A DNA stretch of 64,000 nucleotides from Meridianimarinicoccus aquatilis (GTDB lineage Bacteria; Pseudomonadota; Alphaproteobacteria; Rhodobacterales; Rhodobacteraceae). This document shows, piece by piece, positions 38,203-45,886 of the stretch. The position numbers and the translations under genes are program-made. The stretch is taken from the NCBI RefSeq assembly GCF_004358675.1, contig NZ_SMZO01000002.1:62001-126000 (forward strand). Reading direction: 5' to 3'. A model generated the notes under the pieces. That model saw only the letters and a program-made list of their open reading frames with translations, did no database searches and had not been told where the DNA came from. Numbering within the stretch: the first letter of the stretch is position 1; each line of letters begins with the position of its first letter.

Positions 38203-39132
38203 CTATCCTAAAAAGTGCAACCAAGCCCAAGCGGTCAGCACTGTGGCTGCCGTCCCCACAAGGACAGAAGAAGCCGCCACGCGCCGCGCATTGCCGTACA
38301 TGTCGGCAAAAAGATACGCGTTGACGCCCGGCGCCATGGCACCGGTAAGAACTGCGGCCCTGAACCCTTCGACGGGGAGTGCAAAATAGCTGCCAACGCA
38401 CCATGTGATGGCAGGATGAACGACCAGGGAAATCGCCACGACGAACGCAATTGTGCGCATGTCACCTTCGGGGCGATAGCGAACCAAGACACCGCCAAGA
38501 GCAAAAAGCGCGGCGGGCAGGGCAGCCCTGACCATAAGTGCAACCGCTTCGGTGAGGACGGTGGGCAGAACGATACCGGTCAGGTTGACGATGATGCCCA
38601 GTGACAGACCAATGACCAGCGCGTTTGAAAACATCGCCTTGAGAATGGCGCGGACCGTCTCAAGCCCGGTGCCGCCCTTGTTCCGCACGATCTCCATCGT
38701 GGTGATGCCGATCATGTAGCAAACCGGCGAATGTATGGCGATGATGACGAAATTCGAAGCGAGCGATGCGGTGCCATAGGCACGTTCCGAGATGGGAATC
38801 CCCAGCAGGACCGAGTTTGAGAACAGGCAGCAAAAACCGATTGCCACGGCATCATCCCAAGGTCGTCCAAACAAATACCGCGCCCCAAGAAGTCCCAGTA
38901 TGAACCCAGAGATGGCACCGGTGTAAAAGCTGACCAGCAAACGCCAGTCGAAGACTGCAGCCAGATCAAGCGTCGATATCGCCTGAAACAACAAACAGGG
39001 AATGGCGAATTTTTGGGTAAAACGCATCAGACCATCAACGCCCGAGTCGCTGAACAACCCTCGTTTTACCGCAACATACCCAAAGCCGATAACCAGAAAG
39101 ACGGGGATGACAACTTCAAGAAGCGCGCCCAC
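38203..39132 (-). CDS. AEC family transporter (auxin efflux carrier-like)
   Basis: 309-residue membrane protein with about 9-10 hydrophobic segments, opening LLEVVIPVFLVIGFGYVAVK. Gly/Asn-rich breaks such as CLFSNSVLLGIPI and GAMAPGVNAYLFA match the AEC/PIN-like family, which carries small organic acids in bacteria. It begins three bases after the PhnP-like gene and is the last gene of the six-gene minus-strand operon starting at the dac gene. Substrate unknown. Confidence 0.88.
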   Translation of the reverse strand: MGALLEVVIPVFLVIGFGYVAVKRGLFSDSGVDGLMRFTQKFAIPCLLFQAISTLDLAAVFDWRLLVSFYTGAISGFILGLLGARYLFGRPWDDAVAIGFCCLFSNSVLLGIPISERAYGTASLASNFVIIAIHSPVCYMIGITTMEIVRNKGGTGLETVRAILKAMFSNALVIGLSLGIIVNLTGIVLPTVLTEAVALMVRAALPAALFALGGVLVRYRPEGDMRTIAFVVAISLVVHPAITWCVGSYFALPVEGFRAAVLTGAMAPGVNAYLFADMYGNARRVAASSVLVGTAATVLTAWAWLHFLG

Positions 39133-39135
39133 CGG

Positions 39136-39939
39136 TCAGACCACGAAGGTCAGTGTCAGCCCGTCATAGGCTGGCACAATGTGGTTGGCGGTTTCGGCGG
39201 CGATCGTCGCATAGTCGAGGTCGATATGCATATTCGTGAGCACAGCCTGCTTTGGTTTTGCGCTGTCAATCCAAGCGAGTGTCTGGTCCAAATGTGCATG
39301 GCTTGGGTGCGGTGTGCGCCGCAGCGCATCAACGATCCAACACTCCAAATCTTGAAGCTCGGCCCAAGCAGCATCATAGATTTCCGAAACATCAGGAAGG
39401 TAGGCAACGTTGCTGACCTTAAAGCCTAGCGCGTCGATACGGCCATGACCCACACGCAGCGGCCGAAGCGTGAGCGCCCCGCCGGCCCCGTCGATGGTGA
39501 TATCCGCGTCGTTCTCAATCGGGTGCAAGTTCAGGATCGGTGGATAGTCAGACCCTTCGGGGGATGTGAACGCATATCCGAACCGTGCACGAAGATCCTT
39601 TTCCGTTGCCGCGTCTGCCCAGACATCCAACCGCTGCCGAGTATTGAAAAAGATCATGCGCAGGTCATCCAGCCCGTGAACGTGATCCGCATGTGAATGG
39701 GTGTAAACCACCGCGTCCAGCACGCCGACTCCGGCATCCAGGAGTTGAGCGCGCAAATCGGGCGAACTGTCGATCAGCACTCGGGTTATTCCCTTGGGCG
39801 TTTCGCGTTCCAGCAGGACAGAGCACCGCCGCCGCTGGTTTCGCGGGTTAGCCGGGTCGCATGCGCCCCAATTGCCGCCAAGCCGCGGAACGCCGCCAGA
39901 CGAGCCGCAACCAAGTATCGTGACACGCAGTTCGGCCAT
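39136..39939 (-). CDS. PhnP-like metallo-beta-lactamase-fold phosphodiesterase
   Basis: 267 residues with the metal-binding motif THSHADHVHGLDDLR and N-terminal ILGCGSSGGVPR, both typical of the PhnP/phosphoribosyl cyclic phosphate diesterase-like MBL subgroup. No phn genes are near; its place after tatD is widely conserved in alphaproteobacteria. Start ATG 39939 shares a base with the tatD stop (TGATG); a GTG one codon upstream is possible. Confidence 0.85.
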   Translation of the reverse strand: MAELRVTILGCGSSGGVPRLGGNWGACDPANPRNQRRRCSVLLERETPKGITRVLIDSSPDLRAQLLDAGVGVLDAVVYTHSHADHVHGLDDLRMIFFNTRQRLDVWADAATEKDLRARFGYAFTSPEGSDYPPILNLHPIENDADITIDGAGGALTLRPLRVGHGRIDALGFKVSNVAYLPDVSEIYDAAWAELQDLECWIVDALRRTPHPSHAHLDQTLAWIDSAKPKQAVLTNMHIDLDYATIAAETANHIVPAYDGLTLTFVV

Positions 39940-40745
39940 CACACGCAGGCCTTTGAAAACAGTCTGTCGAAATTGGCGCAGGTTTGTTTGGCGAAGTCAC
40001 TCTCGCTCAGGCCAAAGATGCTCGCGCCGACGGCTGCCGTGTGAACCACATGCCCCGGTTCGTTCCGGCGACCCCGGTGCGGCGGCGGCGCAAGATAGGG
40101 GCTATCGGTTTCCACCAATATCCGGTCCAGCGGGGCGGCAGCAAAAATCTCACGCAGGTTCGTGCTGCGCGGGAATGCGGCGATGCCGGACATGGATAGA
40201 TAAAAGCCAAGGTCCAGGGCAGAGTGTGCCAATGCCGCGCTGCTTGAGAAGCAGTGCATCACGCAAGAAAAAGCGCCGCCACCGCGATGTTCCGATGACA
40301 GGATCTCGGCCATGTCGTCGTCGGCGTCTCGGGCGTGGATGATCAATGGCAGCCCGGTCTGACGGGCCGCATCAATGTGAATGCGCAAGCTGGTTTTCTG
40401 TGCCTCGGCGCTTTCGGCCGTATAGTGATAATCAAGGCCCGTCTCCCCGATACCGACAAACTTTGGATGAGCAGCCAGCGAGATCAATTCGTCTGTGGTT
40501 GCCATGGGCTCGCTTGCCACGCTCATCGGGTGCGTTCCGGCAGCATAGAATACACCGTCATGCGCTTCGGCGATGGCGCGAACCGCCGGTTCGCTGCGCA
40601 GCTTGGTGCAAATCGTGACCATTCGGGTCACCCCGGCGGCACGCGCACGGGCAATCATATCGCCGCGATCCTGATCGAAATCGGGGAAGTCCAGGTGGCA
40701 ATGGCTGTCCACCAGCGCCGGGGGCGGGGTCGTTGGTTGTGTCAT
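39939..40745 (-). CDS. tatD: TatD family metal-dependent deoxyribonuclease
   Basis: 268-residue TIM-barrel hydrolase. Metal ligands are in DSHCHLDFPDF near the N-terminus, GETGLDYHY in the middle, and ETDSPYLAPPPHRGRRNEP near the C-terminus. TatD enzymes have 3'-5' exonuclease activity linked to DNA repair or RNA quality control. It starts six bases after holB and its stop overlaps the PhnP-like start. Confidence 0.93.
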   Translation of the reverse strand: MTQPTTPPPALVDSHCHLDFPDFDQDRGDMIARARAAGVTRMVTICTKLRSEPAVRAIAEAHDGVFYAAGTHPMSVASEPMATTDELISLAAHPKFVGIGETGLDYHYTAESAEAQKTSLRIHIDAARQTGLPLIIHARDADDDMAEILSSEHRGGGAFSCVMHCFSSSAALAHSALDLGFYLSMSGIAAFPRSTNLREIFAAAPLDRILVETDSPYLAPPPHRGRRNEPGHVVHTAAVGASIFGLSESDFAKQTCANFDRLFSKACV

Positions 40746-40751
40746 GCAGGG

Positions 40752-41876
40752 CTACCTGTCGGCGGCGCAGTCTTGCGCGAGGGCGTCAAGTTTCACGCAC
40801 ATATCAAGGATGAGCGCGGAAGCGTCAAGGTTGACCGCGAGGCCGCGCCGCACGCGCCCGGTCAATTGTTGCTGAGCGTCAGCCCAGCGACGCCCGGCGT
40901 TCGGGCTTGGGGTCAGGGCTTCGGGAAGTGGCGGTGACACGGGATAGCCCAGAACGCCTTGCCGCGCCAAGCCTGCAAGGCGTTGGTCCAGCAAGTCGAG
41001 AAATAGCGCGCGGCGATCTTCTGCCTTCGGGGTTCCCAACTCGTTGGCGAGGGCTGTTGCGGCCATTCGGTCCAACCCCGGCAGGCTACCCAGCATCCGG
41101 TCCAGCGTTTGCGACAGAGCAAGCCCGTCTTGAGCATACATGCGCAAGGCGGCACCAACGCTGCCAGAGGCATGGCGGACCAAAGCCAATCGTTCATCTT
41201 CGTTCAATTCTGGCAAGGTTGCTGCCAGAGCATGATCCACGTGGTCGGGGTCAAGCGGGCCGCAAGATAATGTGCGGCAGCGCGACCGGATCGTGGGCAG
41301 CAAGCGCGACGGCATATGGCTGATCAGCAGGAAGACTGTTCGTGCAGGCGGCTCTTCGAGCAACTTCAGCAGCGCATTCGCGGCTGGGCCAAGCATATCA
41401 TCGGCGGAATCCACGATCACCACGCGGCGCCCACCATCCGATTGGCTGAGGGCGAAGAACTTTTTAAGCCCGCGCACTTCATCCACCGTGATAACGGTCT
41501 TGAGTTTGCCACGCTTCACATCAAGCGGACGACGCAGCAGGTACAAAGACGGGTCGGACAGCGCACTTAGTCGGCGATTGAGCGGGCTGTTCATGTCCGT
41601 CTCAAGTGAGCTGGGTGCCGGAAGGGCATCGCCAAACATGCTGCCACCTTCCTGCGGGATATCGGCCAACAAGAACCGCGCGATCCGCCACGCTAAGGTG
41701 GCCTTTCCGATGCCAGGTGGGCCCGTGATCAGCCAAGCGTGATGCAGGCGTCCTGACCCATAGGCGGATAAGAACGCGTCCTGCGCCGCCTCGTGACCGA
41801 TCAATGCCGTCGCATGGCGCGGATGCGGTGCACCTTCGGCGCGGTCAGCTTCAAGGCTCTCGTTCTGCACGCTCAT
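40752..41876 (-). CDS. holB: DNA polymerase III subunit delta'
   Basis: Clamp-loader subunit of 374 residues. The P-loop is GPPGIGKAT (about 52-60), followed by a DEVRGLKKFF-type segment, the SADDMLGPAANALLKLLEEPP motif and a SRCRTLSC sequence. In many delta' proteins the ATPase is inactive; here a P-loop-like sequence is retained. It overlaps tmk by four bases at its start, the conserved tmk-holB pairing. Confidence 0.93.
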   Translation of the reverse strand: MSVQNESLEADRAEGAPHPRHATALIGHEAAQDAFLSAYGSGRLHHAWLITGPPGIGKATLAWRIARFLLADIPQEGGSMFGDALPAPSSLETDMNSPLNRRLSALSDPSLYLLRRPLDVKRGKLKTVITVDEVRGLKKFFALSQSDGGRRVVIVDSADDMLGPAANALLKLLEEPPARTVFLLISHMPSRLLPTIRSRCRTLSCGPLDPDHVDHALAATLPELNEDERLALVRHASGSVGAALRMYAQDGLALSQTLDRMLGSLPGLDRMAATALANELGTPKAEDRRALFLDLLDQRLAGLARQGVLGYPVSPPLPEALTPSPNAGRRWADAQQQLTGRVRRGLAVNLDASALILDMCVKLDALAQDCAADR

Positions 41877-42514
41877 GCCGGCGTAAAGACCGCTTCGGCA
41901 TCAATTCGGTCTGCAACGATTTCGGGGGTGCCGTTTCCGTCGATGAGTCGCACGCGTTCCGGTGCACGCAGGGCAAGCGATGTGAAGCCTTCGCGCAGGC
42001 GGCTTTGGAAGCTCGTGCCAAAGGTTTCGAACCGGTCCTCGCCGCCATTGCGTGCGCTGGCGCGTGCCAATGCGGCTTCGGGCGACATGTCGATAACAAA
42101 GGTCAGGTCAGGCTCGATCCCGATCATCAGACGGTGCAGTTCATCAACCAGATCGACCAGATCGCCCCGCGTTGTGCCCTGATAAACGCGGGTACTGTCG
42201 ACAAAACGGTCGGTAATGACAGTCGCGCCGCGCGCCAAAGCCGGGGCGATGGTGCGTTCCCAATGATCGCGCCGCGCCGCCGTAAACAGCAGTATTTCGG
42301 TTTCGGGCGACCAGCGGTCTGTTGCGCCTTCGACCAGCAATTTGCGGATCTGTTCCGCGCCGGGTGCGCCGCCCGGCTCTCGGGTCAACACGACTTCGGT
42401 GCCTGCGCGCCGCAGCCTTTCTGAAAGCAGACGGGATTGGGTGGATTTTCCGCAGCCATCGATCCCTTCAAAGCTGATGAACCGGCCTGTGCCCGCGGCA
42501 GTCTGTGTGCTCAA
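41873..42514 (-). CDS. tmk: Thymidylate kinase
   Basis: Phosphorylates dTMP to dTDP. 213 residues with P-loop FEGIDGCGKSTQ (about 15-26), the DR motif in TDRFVDSTRVYQG and a following Asp-rich segment PDLTFVIDMSPE. It overlaps both neighbours by four bases (the dac gene upstream, holB downstream), indicating an operon with coupled translation. Confidence 0.96.
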   Translation of the reverse strand: MSTQTAAGTGRFISFEGIDGCGKSTQSRLLSERLRRAGTEVVLTREPGGAPGAEQIRKLLVEGATDRWSPETEILLFTAARRDHWERTIAPALARGATVITDRFVDSTRVYQGTTRGDLVDLVDELHRLMIGIEPDLTFVIDMSPEAALARASARNGGEDRFETFGTSFQSRLREGFTSLALRAPERVRLIDGNGTPEIVADRIDAEAVFTPA

Positions 42515-43677
42515 AATAATGCGCCTGCTTGCTGTGTGATGCGGTTGACCAGCGTCATTCCGGCGCTGCGCAGCCGGGGGACAAAGCCGCCATAGCTGAC
42601 ATCGCGGTCCGCAACGAGAGGAAGGCGCGCTTCGGGCAACCCCTCGCGTGTCACGACGAGTTCAGCAACGGCGTCGCCCTGTGCAATCGGGGCCTGCAAC
42701 GGTGTGTTGTACACCAGTTCTGTCACAACGTCGTCGCGAGAAACGGCTTCAACAAGCACGCTCAGATCTGCTGGCGCGACCAAACCTACGCGTGTGGAAT
42801 CGCCCATCCAAACTGGCGCATCCGCGATCAGTTCCCCACTGGTGGCGATTTTCTGCTCAACAAACTGTCGAAACGCCCAGGTGACGACTCGCTCTGCTTC
42901 TTCGGCGCGGGCGCTCGACGATTGCAGGCCTGAAATGGCAAAGACAATACGTCTGTCGCCTTGTTTGGCGGATCCGACAAGTCCGTATCCTGCTTCTTGG
43001 GTGTGACCGGTTTTCAACCCGTCTGCCCCAATGCCCAATGTCAAAAGCGGGTTTCGATTGAAACGGTTTTGCGGCGCGCGCCCGTCGAATTCCCATTCGG
43101 GCATTGCAAAGTAGCCGTAGAACTGGGGAAAATCCTCGATCAAATGCTGTGCGAGGATGGCAAGATCGCCCATGCTCATACGATGGTTCGGGTCCGGCCA
43201 TCCAGAGGCATTGGCAAGCGTGGTATTTTCCATCCCCAACTCACGCGCCCGTTCTGTCATCAACTGCGCAAAGTGGCGTTCGTTTCCGGCCAATCCTTCG
43301 GCGACCACCACGGTTGCATCATTTCCGGACTGGACGATGATGCCTTTGATCAACTCTTCTGCCGTCGGGCGATCGCGTTCGTTCAGGAACATCGTCGATC
43401 CGCCCATTTCCCGCGCGCGGGTGGACACGCCAAACCGCGTATCAAGCGTGATATTCGGATTGTCGCGCAGTGCTTCGAACAGCATGAACAGGGTCATAAG
43501 CTTGGACATGGAAGCCGGCGGCAAAGGCGTGTCACCGTTCTTGTTCATCAGAACGGTGTTCGTGGTAAGGTCCAGAACAAAGGCCGCCTCGGCGCGCGTA
43601 TCAAATACCGATTGCGCGGTAGCGGGTAGCGAAGTTGCCAGCCAGAGCAGGCACGGGATCAAAAACGGTTTTAACAT
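42511..43677 (-). CDS. D-alanyl-D-alanine carboxypeptidase (PBP5/6 type)
   Basis: Periplasmic peptidoglycan carboxypeptidase, 388 residues. It has a signal peptide ending PATAQ (about 1-22), catalytic SMSK (S56, K59), SGN within IVQSGNDATVV, and KTG in GLKTGHT. The C-terminal beta domain (about 265-370) ends with an amphipathic stretch that may anchor to the membrane. Start ATG 43677 opens the signal peptide; 43779 would add 34 residues across the divergent promoter. It is the first gene of the operon running to 38203. Confidence 0.94.
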   Translation of the reverse strand: MLKPFLIPCLLWLATSLPATAQSVFDTRAEAAFVLDLTTNTVLMNKNGDTPLPPASMSKLMTLFMLFEALRDNPNITLDTRFGVSTRAREMGGSTMFLNERDRPTAEELIKGIIVQSGNDATVVVAEGLAGNERHFAQLMTERARELGMENTTLANASGWPDPNHRMSMGDLAILAQHLIEDFPQFYGYFAMPEWEFDGRAPQNRFNRNPLLTLGIGADGLKTGHTQEAGYGLVGSAKQGDRRIVFAISGLQSSSARAEEAERVVTWAFRQFVEQKIATSGELIADAPVWMGDSTRVGLVAPADLSVLVEAVSRDDVVTELVYNTPLQAPIAQGDAVAELVVTREGLPEARLPLVADRDVSYGGFVPRLRSAGMTLVNRITQQAGALF

Positions 43678-43815
43678 GACAGTCCTGTAAGTTCCGGCAT
43701 TTCGAAGAAGCCTAGCACCAGCGCGGGGCAGGGCCAACCGAATTGGACCCTTTCGCCCTCTTGACGGCGCGGACGGCACCTAGGAGTGATGGAGAAGCAA
43801 AATTGGGAGTCGGCA

Positions 43816-44472
43816 ATGAGCTGGGCAAGCGAAATCGAAGGGTTGAACCGGATAGAGCCGGGCGCGCGTGCCACGCTTGAACGCGACTCGCGACGGGTCA
43901 CTGTGCCTGCTGGAACAGTTGTTTTCGGCCCCGGTGCGCAGGCGGATAACCTGATCGTGGTTCTGCGCGGTGCTGTGCGGGTCCAGCACGTGTCCGAAAG
44001 CGGGCGGCAGATTGTCTTGTATCGCGTCAATCCCGGTGAGACCTGTATCATGACGACGGCGTGTTTGATGGCGCACGAAGCCTATTCCGCCGAAGGTGTG
44101 ACCGAAACGGAAGTGGATGCGGTCATGGTACCGCGTCGGACCTTCGACACGATGATCGGTCTGTCGTCGGATTTCCGGACGTTTGTGTTCGATGCCTATG
44201 CGCAACGGATGACGGATCTGTTCTTGTTGATTGAAGATGTCGCCTTTCAGCGAATGGACATTCGGCTCGCCCAAAAGTTGCTTGAGTTGTCCAAAGGGGC
44301 CGGGTCCGTCGGGACCACCCATCAACAACTGGCGGCTGAATTGGGCACCGCCCGCGAAGTCATTTCGCGGCTTTTGCAGGAATTTCGGCGCCGGGGGCTG
44401 ATCACGTCGGCGCGGGGTGAAATTGTGCTGAATGATGCGGCTGGTCTGCGAAATCTCGCTGCAACAGATTAA
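43816..44472 (+). CDS. Crp/Fnr-family regulator with C77-X5-C83 pair
   Basis: 218 residues: a cyclic-nucleotide-binding-like sensor domain (about 15-120), a dimerisation helix, and a winged HTH with THQQLAAELGTAREVISRLL. The N-terminal cysteines of FNR are absent, but two cysteines lie in ETCIMTTACLM (C77, C83), a spacing that could sense thiol state. It heads the sulfide-oxidation block and probably regulates it; this is inference from position. I prefer ATG 43816, after GGGAG; GTG 43786 and ATG 43789 upstream are alternatives. Divergent from the dac gene. Confidence 0.85.
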   Translation: MSWASEIEGLNRIEPGARATLERDSRRVTVPAGTVVFGPGAQADNLIVVLRGAVRVQHVSESGRQIVLYRVNPGETCIMTTACLMAHEAYSAEGVTETEVDAVMVPRRTFDTMIGLSSDFRTFVFDAYAQRMTDLFLLIEDVAFQRMDIRLAQKLLELSKGAGSVGTTHQQLAAELGTAREVISRLLQEFRRRGLITSARGEIVLNDAAGLRNLAATD

Positions 44473-44495
44473 ATCGAGAATTTTATATATGTTTG

Positions 44496-44508
44496 GTGAC
44501 TTGGTCAC
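44496..44508. promoter_or_regulatory. Perfect palindrome GTGAC-TTG-GTCAC
   Basis: A 5-3-5 inverted repeat lies in the 91-base gap between the Crp/Fnr gene and the DUF2892 gene, just after an AT-rich TTTTATATAT stretch. The GTGAC half-site resembles a CRP-like half-site, although the spacing is shorter than the usual six. It could be an operator for the adjacent regulator. Confidence 0.35.
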
Positions 44509-44563
44509 AGACGCGCGCAGCGCGGCCGGCATAAACATCGGTCATACCTCAAGGAGAGTGACC

Positions 44564-44779
44564 ATGACCCCCAATGTTGGACAAACTGATCGTATCATTC
44601 GCGGCGCCGCCGGTGTCGCGCTTGTGTTGCTGTCTGTTTTCAGTGGCATGCCCCTGTTTGACGGCAGTCTCGTCAAGTGGATTGCTGTTCTTGTCGGCCT
44701 TGTGTTGCTGGCGACGTCGTCTGTCGCATTTTGCCCTGGCTATGCCCTTTTCGGCATCAAGACCTGTAAAGACTGCTGA
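44564..44779 (+). CDS. DUF2892 inner-membrane protein
   Basis: 71 residues, opening MTPNVGQTDRIIRGAAGVAL with two membrane segments (about 11-30 and 37-56) and a C-terminal CPGYALFGIKTCKDC. It matches DUF2892, the domain found at the membrane end of YgaP-type rhodaneses. Three C-terminal cysteines (CPGY and CKDC) may take part in sulfur chemistry. AAGGAGAG precedes the ATG. It is the first structural gene after the Crp/Fnr regulator in the sulfur block. Confidence 0.85.
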   Translation: MTPNVGQTDRIIRGAAGVALVLLSVFSGMPLFDGSLVKWIAVLVGLVLLATSSVAFCPGYALFGIKTCKDC

Positions 44780-44848
44780 TTGACCGCCGCTTCTGTCTGA
44801 CCGGTCCGAATGCCGCAGCCGCGGCGGTTGGCAGACAGGGCGGCGTCG

Positions 44849-44874
44849 ATTACATGCAAATATCAATATGTAAT
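44849..44874. promoter_or_regulatory. AT-rich inverted repeat ATTACAT-N12-ATGTAAT
   Basis: ATTACAT (44849-44855) and ATGTAAT (44868-44874) form a perfect 7-base inverted repeat around a 12-base centre, about 50 bases before the dioxygenase-like gene. The AT-rich element stands out from GC-rich surroundings, and a TAATAC overlapping its right end could be a -10 box. It looks like an operator for an ArsR-type (SqrR/BigR-like) or other dimeric repressor controlling sulfide genes; no such regulator gene is in the window. Confidence 0.5.
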
Positions 44875-44924
44875 ACACTTTGGGTGGAGTGCCGGTGTGC
44901 GCTCCGCCCAGGTTGGAGGAAACT

Positions 44925-45809
44925 ATGTCGAACTACCCCGTGGATCCGTCGATCAAACCCGAGGTCAAAGCTTTCTTCGACGCTGCGACCAATACCATCA
45001 CATATGTGGTGAAAGACCCCGACTCGTCGTCCTGCGCTGTTGTCGATAGCGTCATGGATATCGATTATGCTGCAGGCCGCATTACATACGAAAATGCGGA
45101 TGAGGTGATCGCGTATATCCGGGACAACGGTCTCAAGCTTGAATGGTTGCTCGAAACCCATGTTCACGCAGACCACTTGTCGGCAGCCCCTTATATCCAG
45201 GATCAACTGGGCGGCAAAATTGGCATCGGCGAAAAGATCACCGTTGTGCAGGACACGTTCGGCAAAGTCTTCAACGAAGGCACTGAATTCCAGCGTGACG
45301 GATCGCAATTCGATCACCTGTTTGTGGACGGCGATACATTCACAATTGGCGGCATGACAGGCTTTGCAATGCACACGCCCGGCCATACGCCGGCTTGCAT
45401 GGTGCATGTGATTGGCAATGTTGCCTTTGTGGGTGACACTTTGTTCATGCCTGATGGTGGGTCTGCGCGTGCGGATTTCCCAGGCGGGGATGCGGGTGAG
45501 TTGTACGACAGCATCCAGAAGGTTCTGGCATTGCCTGACGAAACTCGTCTGTTCATGTGCCACGACTACGGCCCGAACGGGCGCGACATTCAGTGGGAAA
45601 CCACTGTCGCCGAAGAAAAGGTCCACAACATCCACGTGGGCAGCGGCAAGACGAAAGAGGACTTCGTCAAGTTTCGGACCGAGCGCGATGCGCAACTTGA
45701 TATGCCTAAGCTGATCATTCCGTCGCTTCAGGTGAACATGCGCGCGGGTGAAATTCCCGCCGACAAAGACGGTCGCCCGATGCTCAAAGTGCCTGTTAAC
45801 GGCCTGTAA
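44925..45809 (+). CDS. Persulfide dioxygenase-like metallo-beta-lactamase protein
   Basis: 294 residues. The mononuclear iron site motif THVHADHLSA (H79, H81, D83, H84), then HTPGHTPACMVH and FVGDTLF, fit the ETHE1/Blh-type sulfur dioxygenases that oxidise glutathione persulfide to sulfite. It sits directly before a DUF442-SQR fusion, supporting the sulfide pathway. GGTTGGAGGA precedes the ATG. A terminator lies between it and the next gene, so the two may be expressed at different levels. Confidence 0.86.
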   Translation: MSNYPVDPSIKPEVKAFFDAATNTITYVVKDPDSSSCAVVDSVMDIDYAAGRITYENADEVIAYIRDNGLKLEWLLETHVHADHLSAAPYIQDQLGGKIGIGEKITVVQDTFGKVFNEGTEFQRDGSQFDHLFVDGDTFTIGGMTGFAMHTPGHTPACMVHVIGNVAFVGDTLFMPDGGSARADFPGGDAGELYDSIQKVLALPDETRLFMCHDYGPNGRDIQWETTVAEEKVHNIHVGSGKTKEDFVKFRTERDAQLDMPKLIIPSLQVNMRAGEIPADKDGRPMLKVPVNGL

Positions 45810-45816
45810 TTCTTTC

Positions 45817-45843
45817 GGCGGTGCCTTCGGGCGCCGCCTTTTT
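45817..45843 (+). terminator. UUCG-capped intrinsic terminator inside the sulfur operon
   Basis: GGCGGTGCC (45817-45825) and GGCGCCGCC (45830-45838) make a 9-base stem capped by TTCG and followed by TTTTT (45839-45843). It begins 7 bases after the dioxygenase stop and ends 43 bases before the SQR start, so it should reduce or block read-through. Confidence 0.85.
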
Positions 45844-45886
45844 CAATGACGCGGCGCGAAGACGCCGGACCCGGAGAGGAGACCCC

